From Bog-532 sp963824545 (lineage in GTDB: Bacteria; Actinomycetota; Actinomycetes; Streptosporangiales; Streptosporangiaceae): a stretch of 64,000 nucleotides of DNA. The notes under the pieces are model-generated. The model saw only the letters and a program-made list of their open reading frames with translations, was not told where the DNA came from and searched no databases. A program made the translations under genes and the position numbers. Location of the stretch: positions 26,633 through 90,632 of the forward strand of contig CAWGPP010000021.1 in assembly GCA_963824545.1 (NCBI GenBank). Direction: 5' to 3'. This document shows positions 17,530-25,494 of this stretch, one piece after another; position 1 is the first letter of the stretch, and each line of letters opens with the position of its first letter.

Positions 17530-19764
17530 TCAGGCCAGGTCGAACCGGTCCGCGTTCATGACCTTGTCCCACGCCGCGACGAAGTCGTGCACCAACTTTT
17601 CCCTCGCGTCATCGCTCGCGTAGACCTCCGCGAGCGCGCGCAGTTCGGAGTTCGACCCGAAAACGAGGTCGGCACGGCTGCCGGTCCACTTGGCCTCGCC
17701 CGTGGTGGCGTCGCTGCCCTCGAACGTGTTCGCGTCTCCGGCCGTCGGCTTCCACGTCGTGCCCATGTCGAGCAGGTTGACGAAGAAGTCGTTGGTCAGG
17801 GACCCGGGGGTGGCGGTGAAGACACCGAGCTTCGATCCGTTGTAGTTCGCGCCCAGGACGCGGAGTCCGCCGACGAGGACCGTCATCTCGGGTGCGCTCA
17901 GGTTGAGCAGGTTCGCCTTGTCGATCAGCAGGTACTCGGCCGGCAGCCGGTTGCCCTTGCCGACGTAGTTCCGGAACCCGTCCGCCTTCGGCTCGAGGTT
18001 GACGAACGACTCCACGTCCGTCTGCTCCTGCGTCGCGTCGGTGCGCCCCGGCGTGAAGGGGACCTCGACGTCGAAGCCGGCGTTCTTGGCGGCCTGCTCG
18101 ACGCCCGCCGCGCCGGCTAGCACGATCAGGTCGGCCAGCGAGACCTTCTTGGCGCCGGCCTGGGCGTTGAAGGTTTCCTTGATGCCCTCCAGGGTGCGCA
18201 GCACCGTCGCCAGCTCGTCCGGGTTGTTGACCTCCCACCCGTTCTGCGGCTCGAGGCGGACGCGCGCGCCGTTGGCGCCACCCCGCTTGTCACTGCCGCG
18301 GAACGACGACGCCGACGCCCACGCGGCGGAGACCAGCTGCGAGACCGACAGGCCCGAGGCGAGGATCCGGCGCTTGAGGGCGGCAACGTCCGCCGCGTCA
18401 ACGAGCTCATGGTCCACCGCCGGAACGGGGTCCTGCCAGATCAGCGTCTCTGACGGGACTTCCGGGCCGAGGTAACGCACGACCGGGCCCATGTCACGGT
18501 GGGTCAGCTTGAACCACGCGCGGGCGAAGGCGTCCGCGAACGCCTCCTGGTCCGCCATGAAACGCCGCGAGATCGGCTCATAAATCGGGTCGAACCGGAG
18601 CGAGAGGTCGGTCGTCAGCATCGTCGGGACGCGGCGCTTCGACGGGTCGGCGGGATCGGCGGGGTCGGGGACGGTACCTGCCCCGGCGCCGTCCTTCGGC
18701 TGCCACTGGTGCGCGCCGGCCGGGCTCTGGGTCAGCTCCCACTCGTAACCGAAGAGGATGCGGAAGAAGCTGTTGTCCCAGGCGGTCGGCGTGTCGGTCC
18801 ACGTGACTTCGATACCGCTGGTGATCGCGTCGCCGCCGCTGCCGGTGCCGTACGTGCTCTTCCAGCCCAGGCCCTGCTGCTCGAGCGGGGCGGCCTCGGG
18901 GTCGGGGCCAACCGCATCCGCGGGGCCTGCGCCGTGCGTCTTGCCGAAGGTGTGGCCACCGGCGATCAGGGCGACCGTCTCCTCGTCGTTCATCGCCATC
19001 CGGCGGAACGTCTCGCGGATGTCGCGCGCCGCGGCGAGCGGGTCCGGGTTGCCGTTCGGGCCTTCCGGGTTGACGTAGATGAGGCCCATCTGGACCGCGC
19101 CGAGCGGTTCCTCGAGCTCCCGGTTGCCGGTGTAACGCTCGTCGCCGAGCCAGGTGGTCTCGGGACCCCAGTACACGTCCTCGTCCGGCTCCCAGACGTC
19201 GGCGCGGCCACCGCCGAAGCCGAAGGTCTTGAAGCCCATCGACTCCAGGGCCACGTTGCCGGTGAGGATGATGAGGTCGGCCCAGGACAGCTTCTGGCCG
19301 TACTTCTTTTTGACCGGCCACATCAGCCGGCGGGCCTTGTCCAGGCTGACGTTGTCCGGCCAGCTGTTGAGCGGCGCGAAGCGCTGCTGGCCGGCGCCGG
19401 CGCCGCCGCGGCCGTCGCTGATGCGGTAGGTGCCCGCGCTGTGCCAGGCCATCCGGATCATGAGCGGGCCGTAATTGCCGAAGTCGGCTGGCCACCAGTC
19501 CTGGGAGGTCGTCAGGACCTCCGCGATGTCCCGCTTCACGGCCGCGATGTCCAGGGTTTTGAACGCCTCGGCGTAGTCGAAGTCCCCGCCGAGGGGGTTG
19601 GCCACGGCGGGGTTCTTGGCCAGGATCTTCAGGTTGAGCCGGTTCGGCCACCACTCCTGGTTGGCGTCCCCCTGGGTGGGGTGCGTGAGACCGTGCGCGA
19701 CCGGGCATCCCCCGCTCTCCGGGGTCGCGTCTTCGACGACTACTGGATCATGGTTCTCAGACAT
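17530..19764 (-). CDS. katG: Catalase-peroxidase KatG
   Basis: A full-length, 744-residue bifunctional heme enzyme that dismutates H2O2 and has peroxidase activity. The distal triad Arg104, Trp107 and His108 is in MIRMAWHSAGTYR. The Trp107-Tyr230-Met256 residues that form the KatG-specific crosslinked adduct are all present, and the proximal heme ligand is His271 in AGGHTFGKTHG. The C-terminal degenerate peroxidase domain is complete. ATG 19764 lies 24 bp after the furA stop, so the two are almost certainly co-transcribed and FurA-repressed until peroxide stress. Confidence 0.97.
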   Translation of the reverse strand: MSENHDPVVVEDATPESGGCPVAHGLTHPTQGDANQEWWPNRLNLKILAKNPAVANPLGGDFDYAEAFKTLDIAAVKRDIAEVLTTSQDWWPADFGNYGPLMIRMAWHSAGTYRISDGRGGAGAGQQRFAPLNSWPDNVSLDKARRLMWPVKKKYGQKLSWADLIILTGNVALESMGFKTFGFGGGRADVWEPDEDVYWGPETTWLGDERYTGNRELEEPLGAVQMGLIYVNPEGPNGNPDPLAAARDIRETFRRMAMNDEETVALIAGGHTFGKTHGAGPADAVGPDPEAAPLEQQGLGWKSTYGTGSGGDAITSGIEVTWTDTPTAWDNSFFRILFGYEWELTQSPAGAHQWQPKDGAGAGTVPDPADPADPSKRRVPTMLTTDLSLRFDPIYEPISRRFMADQEAFADAFARAWFKLTHRDMGPVVRYLGPEVPSETLIWQDPVPAVDHELVDAADVAALKRRILASGLSVSQLVSAAWASASSFRGSDKRGGANGARVRLEPQNGWEVNNPDELATVLRTLEGIKETFNAQAGAKKVSLADLIVLAGAAGVEQAAKNAGFDVEVPFTPGRTDATQEQTDVESFVNLEPKADGFRNYVGKGNRLPAEYLLIDKANLLNLSAPEMTVLVGGLRVLGANYNGSKLGVFTATPGSLTNDFFVNLLDMGTTWKPTAGDANTFEGSDATTGEAKWTGSRADLVFGSNSELRALAEVYASDDAREKLVHDFVAAWDKVMNADRFDLA

Positions 19765-19788
19765 GGGAATCCTTCCGGGCTAGGCGGA

Positions 19789-20238
19789 TTACGGTGTCCA
19801 GGCACTACGGGCGGCGGTGGAGCAGCCGGGGCACAAGCCCCAGTACGTGACCTCGGCCTCGTCGATCGAGAAGCCCTGGTCGTCGGGCGCGATCAGGCAG
19901 GGCGCCTCGCCGACCGCGCAGTCCACGTCGGCGACGGCACCGCACGACCGGCACACGACGTGGTGATGGTTGTCCCCGACGCGTCCCTCGAACCGGGCCG
20001 GGCTGCCGGCCGGTTCAATGCGGCGGACGAGTCCCGCCGCGGTGAGCGCGTGCAGGGCCTCGTAGACGGCTTGCAGGGAGATATGGCCGAGGCGGTCGCG
20101 TACCCCGGAGGCGATCGCGTCGACGCCGAGGTGGTCACCGTCCCGGACGATCTCGAGCAGCGCGACGCGGGCGGCCGTCACCCGCAGGCCGGCACCGCGC
20201 AGTTCCTCGGCGGGAGTCGGAGTCTGGGATGCGGCCAT
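19789..20238 (-). CDS. furA: Fur-family peroxide/iron-responsive repressor (FurA)
   Basis: A ~149-residue Fur family regulator. The N-terminal winged helix contains LRVTAARVALLEIV and ISLQAVYEALHAL. The metal-binding and dimerisation domain has DNHHHVVCRSCG and a second Cys pair in GLCPGC, the structural zinc site. Its position directly upstream of katG is the classic actinobacterial furA-katG arrangement. ATG 20238 is preferred over an in-frame TTG at 20247 because a promoter lies right against it, suggesting a leaderless mRNA. Confidence 0.93.
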   Translation of the reverse strand: MAASQTPTPAEELRGAGLRVTAARVALLEIVRDGDHLGVDAIASGVRDRLGHISLQAVYEALHALTAAGLVRRIEPAGSPARFEGRVGDNHHHVVCRSCGAVADVDCAVGEAPCLIAPDDQGFSIDEAEVTYWGLCPGCSTAARSAWTP

Positions 20239-20275
20239 GGCACCCAACCTATCGTCATAAACACGAACGATTCAA
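20238..20275 (-). promoter_or_regulatory. Promoter of furA-katG, probably leaderless
   Basis: On the minus strand TTGAAT (20275-20270) is followed after 17 nt by ATAGGT (20252-20247), and the furA ATG starts 8 nt later. The A of the start codon would be about +1, as reported for furA genes of other actinobacteria. FurA would be expected to bind here. Confidence 0.45.
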
Positions 20276-20344
20276 GAAAAGGAACAAACCAAGACTAGTG
20301 ACGCGTGCCGCTACGAAGGGGGGAAACGTTGCCTGACGGGACCT

Positions 20345-20556
20345 ATGTGGCGAGGCCGGGCCTGTGCGGCGATGCCGGGCCCCTGAGGCGAGGCCGGAAA
20401 CCTACGCGGCGATGCCGGGCCCCTGAGGCGAGGCCGGAAACCTACGCGGCGATGCCGGGCCCATGAGGCGAGGCCGGAACCTATGCGGCGATGCCGGGCC
20501 CATGAGGCGAGGCCGGAACCTATGCGGCGATGCCGGAACCTATGCGGCGATGCCGG
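20345..20556. repeat. GCGGCGATGCC/GAGGCGAGGCC tandem repeats at the 3' end of the GH5 gene
   Basis: Units of about 47 bp alternate C-C-T-A-(C/T)-GCGGCGATGCC with GAGGCGAGGCCGGAA for about five copies. The unit includes the final codons (Gly-Ile-Ala-Ala) and the stop codon of the GH5 gene, so the array looks like serial duplication of that gene's end. It fills most of the 300-bp gap to furA. Confidence 0.75.
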
Positions 20557-21700
20557 GGCCGGTGCGGGCCCGCATCAGGGACTGCAGGATCTCCATGATC
20601 GCCGGGCTGGCCACGCCGCTCCAGTCCTCGGTCAGCAGCCCGTCGGTCGCCGGCTGGCCCCAGTCGAAGTGCATCCGCCCGGTCTGCGGGTTCGTGCCCC
20701 GGGCGTGCGTCGGGTTGAGGCCCCACCAGCACCAGTCCACGTCGGCGGCGGTCAGCCAGGCGTACATGTTGCGCCACCATGCGGCGTTGCGGGCCTCGCG
20801 GGGCTGGGCCACCGCCGACAGGCCGAAATTGGCCAGCGACCGGGTGTCGGTGCTGAATTCGCCTACCCAGACCGGGGCGATCTCTGCGTCCATGATGTAC
20901 CCGGCCGCGGCCTTCAGCTGCCCGAAGAACGCCTCCCGGGGCTGGTGGTCGGCGTGGAACCACGGATAGTCGTGCCGGCCGTAGACGACCATGCCGGGAT
21001 GATCGAGCCGGACCGGGTGGGCGGCCACGCCGGTGAGGTCACTGGCGTAGCCCAGGCCGTCGCACATGATCAGGACATCGGGATTGATGCGGTGGATGAG
21101 GTTCCCGGTGGCGGTGTACATCGCGGCGAAGTCCGTCCGCCGCGCGTCACCCCAGGTCGGGGTCAGCGTCCGCCAGCCGACCCGCGCCGGGCGCGGCTCG
21201 TTCTTGAGGTCCATCGCGGCGACCAGCGGGTTCGCGGCGTACCGGGTGGCGATGTCCTGCCAGGCGGCGGTGAACGCCGCGGCGGGCCAGTCGTCGTTGT
21301 ACCAGAGCCCGTTGCGGTCGTCGTTCGCGCAGCACCAGCCCGCCGACAGCATGTGGCAGTTCGGGATGACGATGAGGCCCGCGCCGGTCAGCGCGGCCAC
21401 GCAGGCGTCGTAAACCTGCAGCGGCGTCGACCCGTACAGGTCGGGATTGGCGGCCAGGTAGCGGTCAGGGACCGGCGACGTCTGCCGCGTCATCCAGACG
21501 CTGAACGGGAACCGCACGCAGTTGAACCCCAGCCCGGCGATGGTCTCCGCGAGGGCACCGCGGGGCACGCGATCCATTCCCGGCGCGATCCCGTCGTCCA
21601 TGTGCGCGCCGATCCAGTTCACGCCCGCGAGCCGGACCCGCCGCCCGTTCGCGTCGACGATGAACCGCCCGCTCGTGCTCAGCGGCGTGGCCATGCCCAT
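20540..21700 (-). CDS. Glycoside hydrolase family 5 (cellulase-like) protein
   Basis: The frame from ATG 21700 gives a 386-residue (beta/alpha)8 barrel. It opens with a GRFIVDANGRRVRLAGVNWIG segment, shows the GH5 block FNCVRFPFSVWM, the general acid/base Glu in AMDLKNEPRP, a VVYGRHDYPWF strand and the nucleophile Glu in PVWVGEFSTDT. Typical substrates are beta-1,4-glucans or mannans. No signal peptide is visible, which is odd for a polysaccharidase. The open frame extends far upstream but only as a shadow of the next gene, so I reject that extension. The 3' end runs into a tandem array that repeats its last codons and stop. Confidence 0.85.
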   Translation of the reverse strand: MGMATPLSTSGRFIVDANGRRVRLAGVNWIGAHMDDGIAPGMDRVPRGALAETIAGLGFNCVRFPFSVWMTRQTSPVPDRYLAANPDLYGSTPLQVYDACVAALTGAGLIVIPNCHMLSAGWCCANDDRNGLWYNDDWPAAAFTAAWQDIATRYAANPLVAAMDLKNEPRPARVGWRTLTPTWGDARRTDFAAMYTATGNLIHRINPDVLIMCDGLGYASDLTGVAAHPVRLDHPGMVVYGRHDYPWFHADHQPREAFFGQLKAAAGYIMDAEIAPVWVGEFSTDTRSLANFGLSAVAQPREARNAAWWRNMYAWLTAADVDWCWWGLNPTHARGTNPQTGRMHFDWGQPATDGLLTEDWSGVASPAIMEILQSLMRARTGPGIAA

Positions 21701-21740
21701 GTCCGCTACCCGCCGTTCATGATGATCGGGTCCGGCTGGG

Positions 21741-22581
21741 TCAGAAGTCCAGGCCCAGGGTGAACGCGGGCTTGGGGGAGGTCGCGGGCAGCCGGTGCTC
21801 GTCGGAGAGACGCCGGATGGCGGTCCCGGTCGCGAGGAACTCGGTGGCGTGCTCGCCCCACACGTGGTTGGAGACGCTGATGTTGACCCCGACGATCCCG
21901 GACGCCTGGGCCTCGGTCGCCTCGGATTGCATCCGCACCAGGGCCAGTTCCCGCGCGTCGTAGACGCCCTGGGTGAACTGGACCATTTCCTGGTTCTGGC
22001 CGGTCTGGCGCAGCGCCTGCAGCGCCGACTGATGCGCGATGTGGTAGACGCAGGTGCCGAGGACGAAGGCGACCGGCACCGCGCCGGCCGCGAGCAGCCG
22101 GAAGAAGTCCTGCGCGGACAGATCGGACGTGAAGGCCCGGCCGTCCGGAGCACGGTGCGCGCCGGCGCCGCCGGTCGCCTTCACCGCGGTCCCGGTCGCC
22201 ACGAACTCCAGCACGTCCTGGCCCCAGGCGTACATCTGCATCCGGAGCTCCACGCCGACGATGCCGTCCGCGCCCAGGTGGTCCGATTCGGCGCGCATCC
22301 GGGACATGGCCAGTTCCCGCGCGTTGTACATGGCCTGGCTGAGGATCTGCAGTTCCTGGTTCTGCGACCAGCGGCCCATCTGCAGGCCGACGTGGTAGAT
22401 CGACGAACCGACCACGAAGCCCAGCGGCTCGAAGCCCGCCTCGCCGAGCAGGACGTATTCCGACACCGAGAGGTCGGACGTGAACACGCCGCCCGCCGCG
22501 GTCTGGGCCAGCCGGCTGTCCGCCGCCTGCGGTTCCCAGCTGGCTCCCGAATCACCCGGGGTTCTTCCCGAACAGGGGCAT
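21741..22581 (-). CDS. Tandem YbjQ (UPF0145 / heavy-metal-binding) domain protein with an apparent frameshift near its N-terminus
   Basis: Two homologous domains of about 100 residues each carry FTSDLSV/FTSDLSA, GSSIYHV/GTCVYHI, N-A-R-E-L-A / D-A-R-E-L-A and a GIVGV strand, ending in VATGTAV/LATGTAI: the YbjQ fold repeated. The only in-frame start is GTG 22487. However, a strong GAGGAG site precedes ATG 22581, whose frame reads MPLFGKNPG, a start I associate with actinomycete homologues, and then hits TGA. Deleting one base near 22555-22560 joins it to GDSGASWEPQAADSRL and on into the domain. Function unknown; pentameric YbjQ proteins are implicated in metal binding only by annotation. Confidence 0.75.
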
Positions 22582-22626
22582 TGCTCCTCCTCGCTCCGCG
22601 GCCTGGTTCCCAGGCTGCATTTCCGG

Positions 22627-23220
22627 CTACTTTTCCAGGCTGACGCCCGGCCCCGCCGCCTTGGCCGCCGCCTTGAGCTGCTGCTTGTAGGCGCGTACCC
22701 GGGTCAGCGAATCCGCATCGGAGATGTCCGCGACCGAGCAGTGGCTGCCCGCGTCACCGAACGCCCCCGCCGCCTCCCGCCACCCGGCCGGCCGCACGCC
22801 GAGCTGCTTGCCGAGCAGGGCCACGAAGATCTGCGCCTTCTGGGCCCCGAACCCGGGCAGCTCAGCCACCCGCTTCCGCAGGTCCGTGCCGTCGGCCGCG
22901 TCCCCCCAGACCCGGCTCGCGTCACCGTCGTAACGGTCGGCGATCAGTCGGCTCAGCGCCTGCACGCGGGCCGCCATCGACTTCGGGTAACGGTGCAGCG
23001 CCGGCCGTTCCGCGAACACGGCGGCGAGCGCCTCCGGGTCGTAGTCGGCCAGTTCCTGGGCGCCCGGCTCGTGCCCCAGGCGGCGGGCCAGGTCGTAGGG
23101 CGCGCTGAAGGCACGTTCCAGCGGCACCTGCTGATCGAGCAGCATGGCGATCAGCAGCGCCAGCGGGTCCCGGCTGAGCAGATCGTTCGCGTCGGGTTCG
23201 ACCGGCATCCAGATTGTCAC
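22627..23220 (-). CDS. HhH-GPD superfamily DNA glycosylase-like protein
   Basis: A 197-residue protein from GTG 23220, chosen because GGGAGGGA lies immediately upstream; an ATG at 23250 lacks such a site. The N-terminal helices include LALLIAMLLDQQVPLERAFSAP, the typical HhH-GPD start. A helix-hairpin-helix follows in RVAELPGFGAQKAQIFVALL, where the catalytic Lys or Asp of classical glycosylases is not obvious. It matches the uncharacterised short HhH-GPD subfamily of actinobacteria. Probable role in base-excision repair, by family only. Confidence 0.8.
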   Translation of the reverse strand: MTIWMPVEPDANDLLSRDPLALLIAMLLDQQVPLERAFSAPYDLARRLGHEPGAQELADYDPEALAAVFAERPALHRYPKSMAARVQALSRLIADRYDGDASRVWGDAADGTDLRKRVAELPGFGAQKAQIFVALLGKQLGVRPAGWREAAGAFGDAGSHCSVADISDADSLTRVRAYKQQLKAAAKAAGPGVSLEK

Positions 23221-23469
23221 AGTGTCCCTCCCTGTTGCGCGGACCATCATTGCGTATCGTCATCATCGGCGTCACCCGCGTCCCGGCCGGGGGGAAAACA
23301 CCCCCGTTATGGTGGCGTCAGCATCATGGCCCGGGACCGCCGGAGGTGCCATCGTGGAATCTGGCAGGCTGGCTAGCCGTTCTCCATATGACGGGCAACG
23401 CGCGCGTCGGCCGGCTCGCCAGCAAGAAGCCGGGGCGCCGCGTCCCAGCCCGTACGGATGGAGTCAACA

Positions 23470-23667
23470 ATGACACCCCACATGAAGTGGGCAATCGGCG
23501 GAGTCATCGTCGGTCTTATTCTCCTGGGGTTCGGCATCCCATGGTGGCTTCCGGTGCTGGTTATCGCGGCTGCGATCGCCATCCCGGCAGGGGCCTACCT
23601 GATGCTTGATCCGTCGCAGCGGCGGCGCCTGCACGAGGTCCGCCGGCGCCGGCAGCTCGGTAACTGA
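23470..23667 (+). CDS. Small two-helix membrane protein
   Basis: A 65-residue protein from ATG 23470, with GGAG 8 nt upstream. It has two adjacent hydrophobic helices (AIGGVIVGLILLGFGI and WLPVLVIAAAIAIPAGAYLM) and then a strongly basic tail (PSQRRRLHEVRRRRQ). It should sit in the membrane with the tail in the cytoplasm. No family recognised. A perfect hairpin follows at 23711. Confidence 0.6.
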   Translation: MTPHMKWAIGGVIVGLILLGFGIPWWLPVLVIAAAIAIPAGAYLMLDPSQRRRLHEVRRRRQLGN

Positions 23668-23710
23668 CCCGGCTCACCCACGCTCGGGACCGTTCTCCCA
23701 TGCTGGATAG

Positions 23711-23748
23711 CCGTGACCCAGGCTCGCCGAGCCGAGCCTGGGTCACGG
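23711..23748. terminator. 16-bp perfect inverted repeat between the small membrane protein and VOC genes
   Basis: 23711-23726 (CCGTGACCCAGGCTCG) pairs perfectly with 23733-23748 across a 6-nt loop. It lies 43 bp after one stop and 32 bp before the next start, with no T-tract. It could end the upstream transcript, or act in the leader of the downstream gene. Confidence 0.65.
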
Positions 23749-23780
23749 CCCGGTCCTGGACCGGCCGGAGGAGGCTCGCT

Positions 23781-24305
23781 ATGCCTGTTCGCCGCCTGAA
23801 CCACGCCGTCCTCTACGTCCGCGACCTGGCCCGCGCGGTCGGCTTCTACCGCGGGACGCTCGGCCTTGAGGTCCGCACGGAGGTTCCCGGCCGGGCCGCC
23901 TTCCTGCGCGCGCCCGATTCCGTTAACGACCACGACCTGGGCCTGTTCGAGATCGGCGACGCTCCCAGCCCCAGCACCGGCCCCGGGCTCGCCGCCAGCC
24001 CCGGGCCGCGCCCCGGCCTGTACCACCTGGCCTGGGAGGTGGGTTCGCTCGGCGACCTGATCGACGTGCGCGACCGGCTCACGGCGGTCGGCGCGCTCGC
24101 CGGCGAGAGCGATCACCGCGTCTCCAAGTCGCTGTACGCCAAGGACCCGGACGGCATCGAGTTCGAGGTCATGTGGCGGGTGCCCGCCGAGGACTGGGAC
24201 GAGGAGCTGGGCAAGGGCAGCATGATCGGCCCGCTCGACCTGGACGCGGCGCTGGCCCGCTGGGGCGGCCGGGTCACCGGCGCCGCCGCCGGCTCCGCCA
24301 CCTGA
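23781..24305 (+). CDS. VOC family (glyoxalase/dioxygenase fold) protein
   Basis: A 174-residue vicinal-oxygen-chelate protein from ATG 23781 (GGAGGAGG upstream). The N-terminal half has RRLNHAVLYVRDLARAVGFY (metal His), the middle has GLYHLAWEVGS (second His), and the C-terminal half has YAKDPDGIEFEVMW (metal Glu): the H-H-E metal set of a type I extradiol-like or glyoxalase-like enzyme. An Ala/Pro/Gly linker separates the two halves. Substrate unknown. Confidence 0.85.
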   Translation: MPVRRLNHAVLYVRDLARAVGFYRGTLGLEVRTEVPGRAAFLRAPDSVNDHDLGLFEIGDAPSPSTGPGLAASPGPRPGLYHLAWEVGSLGDLIDVRDRLTAVGALAGESDHRVSKSLYAKDPDGIEFEVMWRVPAEDWDEELGKGSMIGPLDLDAALARWGGRVTGAAAGSAT

Positions 24306-24483
24306 CGGCAGTCCCCCGGGGCCGCCCTGACCCGCGGTCCACTGGGCCACCTGACGCCAGTGCACCGGGTCGGTAACCGGATTCGTCCGCCCTTGATGAC
24401 CTGTGCCCCCGCCAGCCCGATTTACAGTGAACGTCCGGCTCGCCCGCCGGTACGCCGATCAGAACGAGCGGGATCATGCGCAG

Positions 24484-24516
24484 CTCGACCGTGCCGGCGC
24501 CGCCGGCACGGTCGAG
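24484..24516. terminator. Bidirectional terminator between convergent genes
   Basis: A 14-bp perfect stem, 24484-24497 with 24503-24516, encloses a 5-nt loop. It lies between the VOC gene (ends 24305, plus) and the DUF1269 gene (ends 24592, minus). Confidence 0.7.
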
Positions 24517-24591
24517 AGCCTGCCCAGCCCGGCAGGCGCCTGACCGGTCATCGCTGACCCGCCGGACAAGCGCCGCCGGACGGCGGAAGCG

Positions 24592-25083
24592 TCAGTCTTC
24601 CACGCTGAAGGCCTCGCGGAGCTTGGCTTCCTGCTCGTCCGACAGGTTGGTGTGGATGAGTTCGGCCTGCGTGCCGGCGAATTCGGCCGCGACCTTGTCG
24701 TAGACCGCGCCGGACGTGAGCGCGAACAGCGCCGACGTGCCGGGCGTGACCTTATCCCGGACCTCGCGGATGAAATCGTCGTCGATGCCGACGTCGCGCA
24801 TCGAGCCGAGCAGCGCCCCGCTGGCTGCGCCCACCGCAAGGCCCAGGATCGGGATGAAGAAGATGAGGCCGAACAGCAGCCCCCAGAAAGCGCCGCCGAG
24901 TGCACCCGCCGACTTGGTGTCGTGCATCTCATGGGTCTTCGGCTTCTTGCGGCCGACCTCCCAGCTGACCACGGCGGCGTCGTGCAACTGGATCAGCATG
25001 TCGCTCTGCAGCTTCTCCAGCTTCAGCAGCGCATCGTCGGCGCCGTTCGGCGTGTTGAACTTCCAGGCGGTAAGCGTGGCCAT
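24592..25083 (-). CDS. DUF1269 family glycine-zipper membrane-associated protein
   Basis: 163 residues from ATG 25083 (GGAGAGG just upstream). Order: a ferredoxin-like N-terminal segment (MATLTAWKFNTPNGADDALL), then GRKKPKTHEMHDTKSAGALGGAFWGLLFGLIF with a Gly-zipper hairpin (GLAVGAASGALLGS), then DVGIDDDFIREVRDKVTPGTSALFAL, and an acidic end. This is the DUF1269/DUF1269-like pattern, common in actinobacteria and of unknown function. In-frame codons upstream of 25083 encode only simple repeats and are not accepted. Confidence 0.85.
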   Translation of the reverse strand: MATLTAWKFNTPNGADDALLKLEKLQSDMLIQLHDAAVVSWEVGRKKPKTHEMHDTKSAGALGGAFWGLLFGLIFFIPILGLAVGAASGALLGSMRDVGIDDDFIREVRDKVTPGTSALFALTSGAVYDKVAAEFAGTQAELIHTNLSDEQEAKLREAFSVED

Positions 25084-25218
25084 GACCCTCTCCAGCAGCG
25101 TGTAGGAAACGGTTCTGCGTGCGGGAGGCAGCAGATGGCGCTGGCCTCCCAGCGTCATGATGCCGGCTGGGCCGCTCCGCGGGCTCACCCCCGGCGGGTG
25201 ACCCTGGGACGATGCCGC

Positions 25219-25475
25219 GAGGCTATCCGCGTCCGGTTTGGCCGGTTTGGCCGGTTTGGCCGGTTTGGCCGGGCCGGTAATCCTGCGCCGGACGTTATCC
25301 GAGGGTGGTCCCGCATTCATCCCCTGCGGGTGAGGCGGGTGAGGCGGGTGGCGGCCATCTCCTGCGGGTGAAGCGGCGGCGGGACCGGAGACGGCGGGAC
25401 CGGAGACGGCGGGACCGGAGACGGCGGGACCGGAGACGGCGGGACCGGAGACGGCGGGACCGGAGACGGCAGACC
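25219..25475. repeat. Two simple tandem arrays (9-bp and 15-bp units) in a 410-bp gap
   Basis: GGTTTGGCC is repeated about four times near 25225-25262, and GCGGGACCGGAGACG about six times at 25377-25469. They fill the gene-free region 25084-25494. No other signal seen. Confidence 0.8.
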
Positions 25476-25494
25476 GGCCGCCTGGCCCGGACCG

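Noticed and set aside
21701..22153. Extension of the GH5 gene upstream to 22153
   Set aside because: The extra residues are Arg/Ser/Thr-rich and read the double-YbjQ gene in another frame.
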